Source of the DNA: Bacteroidota bacterium
GTDB taxonomy: Bacteria; Bacteroidota; Rhodothermia; Rhodothermales; Bin80
Assembly: GCA_026709065.1 (NCBI GenBank)
Contig: JAPOTS010000052.1
Coordinates: 1 to 44,807, forward strand
Length of the DNA stretch: 44,807 nucleotides
Direction: 5' to 3'
Of this stretch, positions 18,983 to 28,043 are shown one piece after another. Position 1 is the stretch's first letter. Each line of letters begins with the position of its first letter. The position numbers and the translations under genes were made by a program. A model generated the notes under the pieces. That model saw nothing but the letters and a program-made list of their open reading frames with translations. It ran no database searches and was not told the DNA's origin.

Positions 18983-19721
18983 CTCATTGGTGATCATTGC
19001 AGGTCGCAATGCAGTTCGAGAGGCATTGGAGCGTAGTCCTGCATCCATTGAAAAGGTATATCTTCAAAAAGAAATTAAAGGATTAAATCCAATTCGAAAT
19101 GTGGCAATCAGAGCAGGGATTCCTGTTAAGTTTCTCCCATTGAGTGGATTGCAGCGCTTGGCAGGTGGAGTTATTCATCAAGGAGCAATTGCAGTTGAAT
19201 CTGCCTTTTCATATTGGAATTATAGTAAACTGTTATCCAATATTGCCTCAGACCTTAATATGACTCGTGAGCTTTGCCCACGCATTTTATTATTGGATGG
19301 GATTCAGGATCCTCGGAATTTTGGTGCAATTATTCGATCAGCCGTTGCTTTTGATGTGAAGGGTATTATCGTAAGTTCTCATCATATGGCACCAGTGAGC
19401 ACATCAACAATCAAATCAAGTAGTGGAGCAGCCCTGCGTATTCCGATAGCGCGTGTCGGAAGGCTGGCCGACATTATCCCAGAACTCAAAGAACGGGGGT
19501 ATTATGTTTATGGTGCATCTTCAACGGGAACGATATCAATGTGGGATATTAACTGGCAATGTCCAGTCGTTCTGATCATAGGAAGTGAAGATCGGGGGCT
19601 ATATCCAGATACGGAGCGTCTCTGTGATGAACTCTTCTCAATACCGATGACAGGAGATATAGAATCTCTGAATGCCTCAGTTGCTACTGGAATTGTATTG
19701 GCTGTTGCAAGCCAGCCGTAA
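18972..19721 (+). CDS. rlmB: SpoU/TrmH-family 23S rRNA 2'-O-methyltransferase
   Basis: A 249-residue SPOUT methyltransferase that uses S-adenosylmethionine to methylate a ribose 2'-OH in RNA. The N-terminal substrate-binding domain (about 1-90) begins with IIAGRNAVREAL, typical of RlmB (which makes Gm2251 in 23S rRNA). The three knot motifs are present: QDPRNFGAIIRSA (112-124), IGSEDRGL (203-210) and MTGDIESLNASVATGI (226-241). It is the last gene of the obgE run, overlapping the decarboxylase by 11 bases. A TrmH/RlmH-like tRNA activity cannot be excluded, but the N-terminal domain favours RlmB. Confidence 0.9.
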   Translation: MSDNSLVIIAGRNAVREALERSPASIEKVYLQKEIKGLNPIRNVAIRAGIPVKFLPLSGLQRLAGGVIHQGAIAVESAFSYWNYSKLLSNIASDLNMTRELCPRILLLDGIQDPRNFGAIIRSAVAFDVKGIIVSSHHMAPVSTSTIKSSSGAALRIPIARVGRLADIIPELKERGYYVYGASSTGTISMWDINWQCPVVLIIGSEDRGLYPDTERLCDELFSIPMTGDIESLNASVATGIVLAVASQP

Positions 19722-20574
19722 ACTTGTCACTGAATCAATGAGCGTCTAATTCAAAGCGAATCAGGTTGAAAAGCTGATAATTGTGGTTGATAGGATAGCG
19801 AATCAATCAATGAAGAAATCGTCACAAATTTGAACGATTCTATATCTTCAAGAAAATGTGATAAAGACACAGAGACATGGCCCAATATCTAAGGAGTAGC
19901 TATTCAGATTACAATAGCGGTAGAGGATAGCTAAATTCAACCATTAAGAAAACGTATTTGTGAACTGCACTGAAGACGGATTATGATTAATGTAGAATGA
20001 GATTTACGGCATTCATTAGAAAATCAAAGCGAAGTTTGATCAGTTGCATCAAGAAATGGAAGACATAGTTTCAACTCTGAGTTATTACCCTGCATTGATG
20101 GAATACCGGATGCTGAGCTACATGAGCAACCCTCAACCGGGAAGCCAAATTGTTCACCTATTGGCAACACACCCCTGCGGATGATTCCAACATGATAGAA
20201 TCATCTATGCCAAGATTCAACGGGCATTAGTAGGAATCCTGAATATAGGCATGACATGTCTGCCCCAAGATTCAAGACTTTCAGTGTGTTTATTGGTGGG
20301 AATTATATACCTGAGGGCCGAACGATTTTTCGCCCCGCCACAGAATACAGGAAGCGCTTAACTTGCTTCGTACATATACATACCTTATCTTTGTGAGCAG
20401 GAAATTTATCCATCATTCAGTATGCCACTGACCACCCCGTGCAGCACTCTCGATTATGCAGACTGCGCCTCTCAGTCCACTGCAATTACATGTACAACGG
20501 GGAAGCCTGCCCCCCGCCTTGTATGTGAATACTAGTCAAGTCATTTTCCATCCAGTTAAACTTATTCCACAGTC
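19722..20574. other. Gene-poor left edge of the restriction-modification island
   Basis: About 850 bases without a convincing gene. Both strands are broken by stops; short open stretches around 20040-20300 do not resemble known proteins and may be remnants of something decayed. No tRNA, clear attachment site or terminator was found. The change from the compact obgE-rlmB run to this loose sequence suggests the boundary of an acquired segment. Confidence 0.4.
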
Positions 20575-22140
20575 ATGGATAAACTCAAAATGCAAACCCC
20601 CGATAACCGCCAGAAAAACATCGAAAAAATAGGCGAAATGTTTCCCGAATGCATCAGCGAGGTACGGGATAATTCTTCGGGCAGACTGCAGAAGAAGATC
20701 GACTTCAACCTACTACGTAGTATCTTGGAGGAGCGCAGTTTCACAGGGGATCAGGAAAGGCACGGACTAAATTGGCCTGGAAGAGTGGAATCCTTGGTAG
20801 TGAATACAGTCAGTGCCAGTGCACTCAGACCTGTCAGGGAGGAGAGTCTTCACTTTGAAACAACCCAAAATCTATTTATTGAAGGAGATAATCTTGAAGC
20901 ACTAAAACTCTTGAAAAATATCTATAAAGAAAGAGTCAAGATGATCTACATTGATCCTCCATACAATAAGGGTGCAGATTTGATTTACCGTGACACATTC
21001 GTGCAAGATCAAGAATCCTATGAAATACGTTCTGGAGAGAGAGCACTTGAAGGAGATAGACTTGTTTCCAATCCTGACACAAACGGAAGATTTCATTCAG
21101 ACTGGCTTAACATGATAGTTCCGAGACTTAAATTGTCAAAGGATCTACTTACCCCTGACGGTGCAATTTTCGTATCGATTGATCAGAATGAACACCCCCG
21201 CCTCCGTTTAATCATGGATGAGATATTTGGGGAATCAAATTTCGTAGCTGATATTGTTTGGGCGGCAGGGAGGAAAAATCAGTCCCAACTTGTGTCAGTT
21301 TCGCACGAATACATCGTGTGCTATGCTCGCGACAGAGCATGTCTAAAGAAAGCCAAAGTCAAATGGCGTACACGTAAGCGTGGCCTGGAGGACATTTATT
21401 CCCAGCATGATAGACTGAAGCGCCAACACGGGGATGATTACGACCAAATGACTTTGAAGTTGAAGGAATGGTACGCCAACCTCAATGACGGTGATCCAGC
21501 GAAGGATCACCGTCATTATTGCCATGTAGACGCTCGTGGCATTTACTTTCCAGATAATATATCAAGTCCCTCGGTGGGCGGAAAAAAATACAAAATCAAT
21601 CATCCAGTGACCAAGTTTCCCGTAAAGACCCCTTCCAATGGTTGGCGCTTCCCCCCTGATAAGATGCAGAAAATGATTGATGAAGATCGTATTTGTTTCG
21701 GACTTGACGAGAATTCAGTTCCAAGTCAGAAGAGTTACCTGAAAGACAGAGAATACAGCGTCCCATATAGTGTATTTTACCAAGATGGACGTGGAGCTTC
21801 AAAACGGTTGGCAGAACTGATGGGCGGGAAAGTTTTTCCTTTCCCCAAAGATGAGATCGTGCTTCAGCAACTCATTGAGGGTGTGACGGGAGAAAACGAC
21901 ATCGTTTTGGACTTCTTTGCAGGAACGTCCACAACAGCCCACTCTGTAATGCTCCAAAATGCAGATGATGGAAAAAACAGAAAGTTTATCATGGTGCAAT
22001 TAGACGAGCAGATCAAGGAGGGTGAAATCGCTTTCAAAGCAGGCTTCACCACCATTTCCGCCATCAGCAGAGAGCGTATTCGCAGGGCGGGCAAAAAAAT
22101 GGGGGGGGGGTATTTCATCAAGACTGGAATCAGGATGTAG
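20575..22140 (+). CDS. mod: Type III restriction-modification methyltransferase (Mod), truncated by frame at a G10 run
   Basis: As read, 521 residues of a type III N6-adenine methyltransferase, which modifies one strand of an asymmetric site and supplies sequence recognition to the Mod-Res complex. The beta-class order is present: catalytic DPPYN at 127-131, then target-recognition region (about 230-420), then the SAM-binding DFFAGTSTTAH at 446-456. The frame then enters ten consecutive G (22101-22110) and closes after GGGYFIKTGIRM. Family proteins continue for about 140 further residues, and those are encoded without stops in another frame from 22110 to 22541. One extra G (11) or two fewer (8) would restore the full protein. 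So the gene is either phase-variable and in its off state or carries a sequencing indel. The N-terminal start is the ATG at 20575; Met6 is an alternative. Confidence 0.9.
   Translation: MDKLKMQTPDNRQKNIEKIGEMFPECISEVRDNSSGRLQKKIDFNLLRSILEERSFTGDQERHGLNWPGRVESLVVNTVSASALRPVREESLHFETTQNLFIEGDNLEALKLLKNIYKERVKMIYIDPPYNKGADLIYRDTFVQDQESYEIRSGERALEGDRLVSNPDTNGRFHSDWLNMIVPRLKLSKDLLTPDGAIFVSIDQNEHPRLRLIMDEIFGESNFVADIVWAAGRKNQSQLVSVSHEYIVCYARDRACLKKAKVKWRTRKRGLEDIYSQHDRLKRQHGDDYDQMTLKLKEWYANLNDGDPAKDHRHYCHVDARGIYFPDNISSPSVGGKKYKINHPVTKFPVKTPSNGWRFPPDKMQKMIDEDRICFGLDENSVPSQKSYLKDREYSVPYSVFYQDGRGASKRLAELMGGKVFPFPKDEIVLQQLIEGVTGENDIVLDFFAGTSTTAHSVMLQNADDGKNRKFIMVQLDEQIKEGEIAFKAGFTTISAISRERIRRAGKKMGGGYFIKTGIRM
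21484..21517 (+). repeat. Perfect 14-bp inverted repeat inside mod
   Basis: AATGACGGTGATCC (21484-21497) and its exact reverse complement (21504-21517) flank a 6-base loop, AGCGAA. The stem encodes part of the NDGDPAKDHRHY stretch of Mod. In RNA it would be a very stable hairpin in the middle of a coding sequence; the loop resembles a GNRA-like cap with flanking bases. It is not followed by a T run, so it is not a simple terminator. Confidence 0.85.
22101..22110 (+). repeat. Homopolymeric G10 run in mod (candidate phase-variation switch)
   Basis: Ten consecutive G immediately follow a run of seven A and a T. Slipped-strand mispairing at such runs is the classic basis of phase variation. The reading frame of Mod differs before and after the run. 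Confidence 0.8.
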
Positions 22141-22172
22141 GCTTCCGTGCGTTCAGAATTGATTCTTCAAAC

Positions 22173-22541
22173 ATGAAGGAGGTCTTCTATCGACCAAGCG
22201 AAGTAAATCAAACGCAACTGATAGAATTAATTGACACGATAAAAGATGACAGAACCCACGAGGACATCCTATTTCAAATAATCATTGAAATGGGGATGGA
22301 TCTAAATCTCCCCATCAGAAATGAGATCATATTGGGTAAAACGGTGTTTTTTGTAAATGAAAAAAATATTGTCGCTTGTTTTGATGAAGGAATAACCGAC
22401 GAACTGGCAAAGGAGTTAGCATACAAGTCTCCCCATTGCGCAGTGTTCCGCGACAACGCATTCATCTCGGATGCCGTTAAAATCAATGTTAATCACTTGT
22501 TTGACCAAATATCACCCACCACGAAGTTAAAGATAATTTAA
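22173..22541 (+). CDS. Out-of-frame C-terminal segment of Mod
   Basis: The frame starting with the ATG at 22173 encodes 122 residues, but homology begins further upstream in the same frame at about 22110 (GVFHQDWNQDVGFRAFRIDSSNMKEV). DVGFRxFxIDSSNMKxV followed by an EDRTxEDxLFQ-like stretch and VACFDEGITDELAKELA and YAVFRD-like sequence is the standard C-terminus of type III Mod proteins. It is therefore not an independent gene but the 3' portion of mod, shifted by the G run. No Shine-Dalgarno site precedes the ATG at 22173, so it is unlikely to be translated on its own. It ends 8 bases before res. Confidence 0.9.
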   Translation: MKEVFYRPSEVNQTQLIELIDTIKDDRTHEDILFQIIIEMGMDLNLPIRNEIILGKTVFFVNEKNIVACFDEGITDELAKELAYKSPHCAVFRDNAFISDAVKINVNHLFDQISPTTKLKII

Positions 22542-22549
22542 AACTGCCC

Positions 22550-25500
22550 ATGAATCTTAAATACAAAATCCAAGATTATCAGACGGCCGCGGTTAAAGCC
22601 GTAATTGACTGTTTTAACGGACAGGAGAGGGGAGTCAAATCACCTTACATGATGGATCAAGAAGATCAACAAAACCCTTTATGTTATCAGGAAAATGTTT
22701 ACCGTAACAGTCATTATGCGATAGACCAGAAAAGACTGATTAACAATATACGATCAGTACAGGAGCGTCAACACCTGATACTCTCGGAGACGTTGCAGGA
22801 TTTTAAGACCATTGATGGAAATGGAACATTGAAGAAATCTCTACCGAGTTATGACCCAGGCGCAGAAATCAATCTCGACATTGAGATGGAAACTGGGACT
22901 GGCAAGACGTACTGCTACATTAAAACCATGTTTGAAATGCACAAAAAATATGGTTGGTCAAAGTTCATTGTAATCGTGCCCAGTATAGCGGTACGGGAGG
23001 GGGTCGTTAGTGCATTCAAAAGTATGTCCCAACATTTCATGGAAGACTACGGGCATATTCCTCACTGTTTCATTTTCAATAAAGAAACACTACATGATGT
23101 GCATAGTTTTTCATCAAATCCAGACTTGAATGTTATGATCATTAACATCCAAACCTTTAATACCAGATCGACCAAACGACTCATTTACGAAAAATCAGAT
23201 CAATTCAGGTCCCGTAGCCCAATGGAGGTTCTCAGTGCGAATCGCCCTATACTCATCATGGATGAGCCACAAAAAATGGGTTCCTCCACACTTAAATCCT
23301 TACCCGAATTTAACCCCTTAATGGCGCTCCGCTATTCTGCCACGCATCGCCACCAACACTGCTTGATACATCGCCTTGATGCACTGGACGCTATCAATCA
23401 AAAACTTGTAAAAAAAATATCTGTAATGGGAATCAGCATTTTGGATGACGACCACATTGCCAGTCCATATTTATTCGTTGAGGGTATTGACACATCATCA
23501 ACCCATCCGCCGACCGCGAGGATTGAGATAGAGGTAAAGTTAAGGTCAGGCAAAATTAAACGTCAGATCCGTCGCCTCAAGTCAGGTAGCGATACACACG
23601 CTGATCTCTATTGCATTTCAAATGAACTTTCGCAATACAGGGGCTACATTATTGAAAGCATTGATGCCCGCAAGGATGTTGTTGAATTCAAAAATGGCGA
23701 GAGGATAAAAGTCGGTGAAGCGACGGGAGATGTGACAGAAAAGGACATTCGCAGGTGGCAGATCCGCCAGACGATAATAACACACATGGATAAAGAGAGT
23801 CAGGTTTTTGCACAGGGCGTGAAAGTCCTTTCCCTATTTTTCATTGACGAGGTGAAAAAGTACAGAGACTACGAAAGATCAGATAAGAAAGGTGAGTATG
23901 CACGAATATTCGAGGATGAGTACAAAACACAAATCGAGCAGTATCTTTCTGATGCAACACGAGGCAGTGAGTCATACAGAAATTATTTAATAGAGATTGA
24001 TGCTAGTAAAACACACAACGGTTACTTTTCAGTAGACAAAAAGGGGCGCATGACAAATCCAAACACCATAAGGCGAGGCTCAGAAAAGGGATACTCAAAA
24101 GACCAATCAGCCTACGACCTAATACTCAAAAATAAAGAGGCCCTTTTAACCATTGATGAACCAACTCGCTTTATTTTTTCTCATTCGGCCTTGCGTGAAG
24201 GCTGGGACAACCCCAATGTTTTCGCAATTTGCATGTTAAAGCGTAGTGCCAGCGATATATCTCGTCGCCAAGAGGTAGGACGTGGACTCAGAATTTCGGT
24301 CAATCAGCATGGAGAAAGAACAGACTGCCCTTCAACAGTGCACGAGGTGAATACCCTCAGTATAATTGTTAGCGAGAGCTATGACGATTTCGCCAATGGA
24401 CTTCAATCCGAAATCGCAGACACGCTCTATAACCGCCCGCTTAAAGCCAGTGAGGAGTATTTTTTGGGTAAATCTATTCAGACACCTTCAGGTGTTATAA
24501 AAATCAATGAGACAATGGCTACTCAGATTTCCCACTATTTAATTAAACATGACTTCATTGATGACAGAAAATACATCACTCCCCACTACCGGAAGAATAG
24601 ATCGGAAGACACCCTGCCAAATATGGGGGGCGAGATAGAAAAATATCGTTTAGAAATAATTAAAATTATTGACAACCTGATTGACGGAATCCCCCTGTCT
24701 GATAATGGGCGAAAACGAAAAAACAACTGCCTCAATGAAAATTTTTCAAAAAAAGAATTTCAGGAACTGTGGAACAGAATCAACAAGCAAGCTATCTTCA
24801 AAGTTGCTATTGATCCTGATGAGATCATTGAGAAATGCGTCACGAAATTAAACGAGAAACTAAAAAAGATCAAGCCCCTACAGCTCATAATTGAGAAGGG
24901 TGAACTGAATGATAACCTGACCGAGCAACGGATACGCGAGAAGGGTGGTTTTGCAACCCCACAAAGGTCACCGATTATTAATTTCGCCCCCGCACAATCG
25001 CATGTGAAGTATGACCTAATTGGGCAGGTGGCGAAGAATTCACACATTACCCGAAAGACCTGTGCTACCATCCTTTCAAGACTGGACGGTGAAGCTTTTG
25101 AAGGATTCACGAACAATCCTGAACGCTTCATATCGGAATCATCTGGCATTATCCAAGAGCGGATCGGAGCCATGACTATCAGGGGACTAGTATATGATGA
25201 AACTGACAAGTGCTACAGTACAGATATTTTCACATCTAATGTAGTTGGTCAAGATTTCTCCAATGCTACCGAAAAACTGAGGAAACACATTTATGATTTC
25301 GCAATCACTGACTCTAATGTTGAGAGAGAATTCGCCAGCGCCTTGGATGCTAGCAGTGAAGTTACTGTTTATGCCAAACTTCCCCGCTCGTTCTTAATTC
25401 CCACTCCCGTGGGAAACTACAATCCTGACTGGGCAATTTCATTTAGAGAAGGCAGTCAAAGGTTCCTGTACTTTGTCATAGAAACAAAAGGATCGCTGAA

Positions 25501-25678
25501 ATCATTGCAACTACGACCTATTGAAGATATCAAAATTGAATGTGCTAAAAAATTCTTCAGTCAGGTCAGCCAATGTCCCAACAATGACCAGGTAACATTT
25601 GATGTAGTCACTGATTTCAATGGGTTGTTGCACTTAGTAAAGGCCGTAGTGTCGCCCAATGGTTTACCCAGTAAATAG
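22550..25678 (+). CDS. res: Type III restriction endonuclease subunit (Res)
   Basis: A 1042-residue DEAD-like superfamily 2 helicase fused to a nuclease; with Mod it forms the type III restriction enzyme that cuts unmodified DNA downstream of its site after ATP-dependent sliding. Motif I METGTGKT lies at 113-120, motif II is DEPQ at 238-241 (the form seen in type III Res proteins), motif III-like YSATHR follows, and motif VI reads RQEVGRGLR. The C-terminal PD-(D/E)XK nuclease is seen in NPDWAI and VIETKG, with the catalytic Asp and Glu-x-Lys. The length is normal and there is no frameshift in this copy. It starts 8 bases after the end of the Mod C-terminal frame, so translation is probably coupled to full-length Mod. 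Confidence 0.93.
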   Translation: MNLKYKIQDYQTAAVKAVIDCFNGQERGVKSPYMMDQEDQQNPLCYQENVYRNSHYAIDQKRLINNIRSVQERQHLILSETLQDFKTIDGNGTLKKSLPSYDPGAEINLDIEMETGTGKTYCYIKTMFEMHKKYGWSKFIVIVPSIAVREGVVSAFKSMSQHFMEDYGHIPHCFIFNKETLHDVHSFSSNPDLNVMIINIQTFNTRSTKRLIYEKSDQFRSRSPMEVLSANRPILIMDEPQKMGSSTLKSLPEFNPLMALRYSATHRHQHCLIHRLDALDAINQKLVKKISVMGISILDDDHIASPYLFVEGIDTSSTHPPTARIEIEVKLRSGKIKRQIRRLKSGSDTHADLYCISNELSQYRGYIIESIDARKDVVEFKNGERIKVGEATGDVTEKDIRRWQIRQTIITHMDKESQVFAQGVKVLSLFFIDEVKKYRDYERSDKKGEYARIFEDEYKTQIEQYLSDATRGSESYRNYLIEIDASKTHNGYFSVDKKGRMTNPNTIRRGSEKGYSKDQSAYDLILKNKEALLTIDEPTRFIFSHSALREGWDNPNVFAICMLKRSASDISRRQEVGRGLRISVNQHGERTDCPSTVHEVNTLSIIVSESYDDFANGLQSEIADTLYNRPLKASEEYFLGKSIQTPSGVIKINETMATQISHYLIKHDFIDDRKYITPHYRKNRSEDTLPNMGGEIEKYRLEIIKIIDNLIDGIPLSDNGRKRKNNCLNENFSKKEFQELWNRINKQAIFKVAIDPDEIIEKCVTKLNEKLKKIKPLQLIIEKGELNDNLTEQRIREKGGFATPQRSPIINFAPAQSHVKYDLIGQVAKNSHITRKTCATILSRLDGEAFEGFTNNPERFISESSGIIQERIGAMTIRGLVYDETDKCYSTDIFTSNVVGQDFSNATEKLRKHIYDFAITDSNVEREFASALDASSEVTVYAKLPRSFLIPTPVGNYNPDWAISFREGSQRFLYFVIETKGSLKSLQLRPIEDIKIECAKKFFSQVSQCPNNDQVTFDVVTDFNGLLHLVKAVVSPNGLPSK

Positions 25679-25820
25679 CACATCCCCACAGAACCATGCC
25701 AACGGAACAAGACTGGCACGTTTCCTGTATATGCACACGCAAAGCGCCAACCTCCACCCAAACTAACAAGCCCCTCCTGAAACACCTACAAACTGACGAA
25801 GAGGTGGAATCCATGCCATT

Positions 25821-26775
25821 TTAATGGGAGAATGTCCTCCAGGGGTTACAGGCTTTAAGTCTATGGTATGTCATACGTTTACCCAATATACCCTGCACGA
25901 TCTTCTCCATCTTGTACTCGGTGTCCATACACGCGCGTTATATCTACCCGCAAACTCGTTGATATAGCCTTGCAACTGCCATGACGACAGTGATGATACT
26001 TGCCTTAGAATCCCCGCTTCAACAATGACTAGAACGATTCTATACCATTCGTCTGAGGCATACCGTCAACATCCTGCTTTGCAGAGTGCTTGAAGGCTTG
26101 ATGTTATAGCCCTTCCGTGCATCATACGGAGAGGCTTCATCCGGTGAAGACTGTAGAGCTTTTCTTGGATGAACTGTAAACGAAGTTCGTCAGTGTCTTC
26201 GTATTGGTGCTATTAACCACCATTGCATGTATTTCATTGGATGAGCGTTCTTAAGCACCTAACAACGGCAGTCTTGCCAACGGTGCCTCTGTCTGCATGA
26301 GTTTCTTGTACTCATGCTTGTTCTTTTCTTTTCCACCGATATACGTTTCGTCCACCTCGGTTGGTCCATCAAAGAGAATGAGATGACCATTGTTCCAAGT
26401 CTTACGGATACGCATCGTCAGAGATCATGCCGTCTTCTGTGTGATTCCAAGATCACGATGCAGTTTCATGCTGGATACGCCCTTAATTTCGTGGTAAAGA
26501 TGTAGATGGCAATCGTCCAATTCTGATAACTTCAGTTTGGTATCCTGCATGACGGTCCAATGCGTACACTGAACCGCCTGTGCATGATCTACACCTTTAA
26601 GACATGGATGGGAGGCAGCACCTATCTGAACGTTGGCTCATCCGCAGTGCTGGCAGGTAGGTTTACCGCCCCCGTAGATTACAAACCTCTGATATGTGGT
26701 TTCATTATCGGGAAACATTGGTACGATGTCAACGAAAGACACACCGATATGAAGGCTTTACATGATCCTTTCTGT
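25821..26775 (-). pseudogene. Decayed IS1595/ISXO2-like transposase
   Basis: On the minus strand several frames, broken by stops and shifts, together spell an IS1595-family (ISXO2-like) DDE transposase. In order: MFPDNETTYQRF and a zinc-ribbon piece with CQHCG near 26640-26730; a helical part with KLHRDLGITQKTA; the diagnostic VDETYIGGKEKNKH near 26315-26358; then TNGIESF and YINEFAGRYNAR near 25950-26050; and DTEYKMEKIVQGILGKRMTY close to the end. At least four stop codons or frameshifts are visible, so it cannot make an intact enzyme. I could not identify terminal inverted repeats. It marks the right end of the restriction-modification island. Confidence 0.85.
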
Positions 26776-26892
26776 GCCATGAAATCTGATTGTTTTTTAT
26801 ACAAAAATTCAAGAAAATTTGGCGAAATCCCCTGGTGCTTTGAAAAATAGTTAGGCCTAAGGTATATAAGCTCCTATTATTTCAATTCAAGG

Positions 26893-27972
26893 CTACGCAA
26901 TGGTCACAGACGAGTCAAGGTATACATTCTGAATTGCATTCAAAATTCCAACGCCGTCATTCATCGGTCGTTGAAAAGCCTTACGTCCAGAAATCAATCC
27001 CATACCACCCGCTCGCTTGTTGATGACGGCAGTTTGGACAGCCTGTTGTAGATCATTAGAGCCAGAAGCACCACCAGAGTTGATCAGACCACAGCGACCC
27101 ATATAACAGTTGGCGACTTGATATCTTGTTAGATCAATTGGATGGTCACTTGCTAACTCTGAATAAATACGATTATCAAATTTTCCATAACTTGATCCTC
27201 CATAATTCAGGGCGGCATAACCACCGTTGGAGGTTGGTTGCTTTTGTTTTATGATATCGGCTTCAATAGTGACACCCAAATGGTTTGCCTGACCTGTAAG
27301 GTCAGCGGAGGCCTCATGATTCGTGCCGTCAATCTTGAATGCTGAATTGCGAACATAGCACCATAGAATAGTTATCATACCGAGTTCATGGGCAAAGGAA
27401 AACGCCTCGGTGACCTCTTGGAGTTGACGGTTAGAATTCTCTGAGCCAAAGTAAATAGTTGCACCGACACCAATACAACCCATATCCCACGCATTCTGAA
27501 TACTTGCAAAAGAAATCTGATCGTGCGTGTTAGGATAGCTCAACAACTCATTGTGATTGAATTTGAGAATAAAAGGAATCTTGTGAGCGTACTTGCGTGC
27601 AACTGCGCCTAAAATACCATATGTTGAAGCGACTCCATTGCAACCCCCTTCAATCGCTAAACGAACTATATTTTCAGGGTCAAAATAGAGGGGATTTTTT
27701 GCAAATGATGCTCCAGCGGAATGCTCAATTCCTTGGTCAACAGGGAGAATAGAAACATAGCCAGTTCCAGCCAATCGCCCCGAATTGAAAAGTGTTTGGA
27801 GTGAGCGAAGTACACGAGGGTTACGATCCGATCCTGCCCAGACATCGTCAACAAAATGAGGGCTAGGTAAATGAAGATTTTCACTGGGAATCGTATTGCA
27901 TGTATGGTTAAGTAGACTATCTGCTGAATCTTGAAGGATATCAGTAATTGAAAGGTTCTGATTAATAGACAT
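26893..27972 (-). CDS. fbaB: Class I fructose-bisphosphate aldolase (FbaB/DhnA-like)
   Basis: A 359-residue class I aldolase of the DhnA/FbaB/LsrF superfamily, which uses a Schiff-base Lys to split or form fructose 1,6-bisphosphate. Recognisable parts are [16 protein letters not shown] near 75-90, an active-site [11 protein letters not shown] at 134-144, the [10 protein letters not shown] strand with the predicted Schiff-base Lys at 242, and the C-terminal phosphate-binding SGGASGS and [14 protein letters not shown]. The 350-residue length matches bacterial FbaB-type proteins. It is separated from the FAD oxidoreductase by about 70 bases on the same strand and may be cotranscribed. A 2-amino-3,7-dideoxy aldolase of the same superfamily is a less likely alternative. 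Confidence 0.9.
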   Translation of the reverse strand: MSINQNLSITDILQDSADSLLNHTCNTIPSENLHLPSPHFVDDVWAGSDRNPRVLRSLQTLFNSGRLAGTGYVSILPVDQGIEHSAGASFAKNPLYFDPENIVRLAIEGGCNGVASTYGILGAVARKYAHKIPFILKFNHNELLSYPNTHDQISFASIQNAWDMGCIGVGATIYFGSENSNRQLQEVTEAFSFAHELGMITILWCYVRNSAFKIDGTNHEASADLTGQANHLGVTIEADIIKQKQPTSNGGYAALNYGGSSYGKFDNRIYSELASDHPIDLTRYQVANCYMGRCGLINSGGASGSNDLQQAVQTAVINKRAGGMGLISGRKAFQRPMNDGVGILNAIQNVYLDSSVTIA

Positions 27973-28043
27973 ATAGAAACTTGTTTTTAAGAATGAAGAA
28001 GTAGTGCATTACAACTGACTGAAAGCTTTTACGCGTAATTGCC

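Noticed and set aside
26560-26850. 96-codon plus-strand frame as a gene
   Set aside because: It is the opposite strand of the decayed transposase and has no homology of its own.
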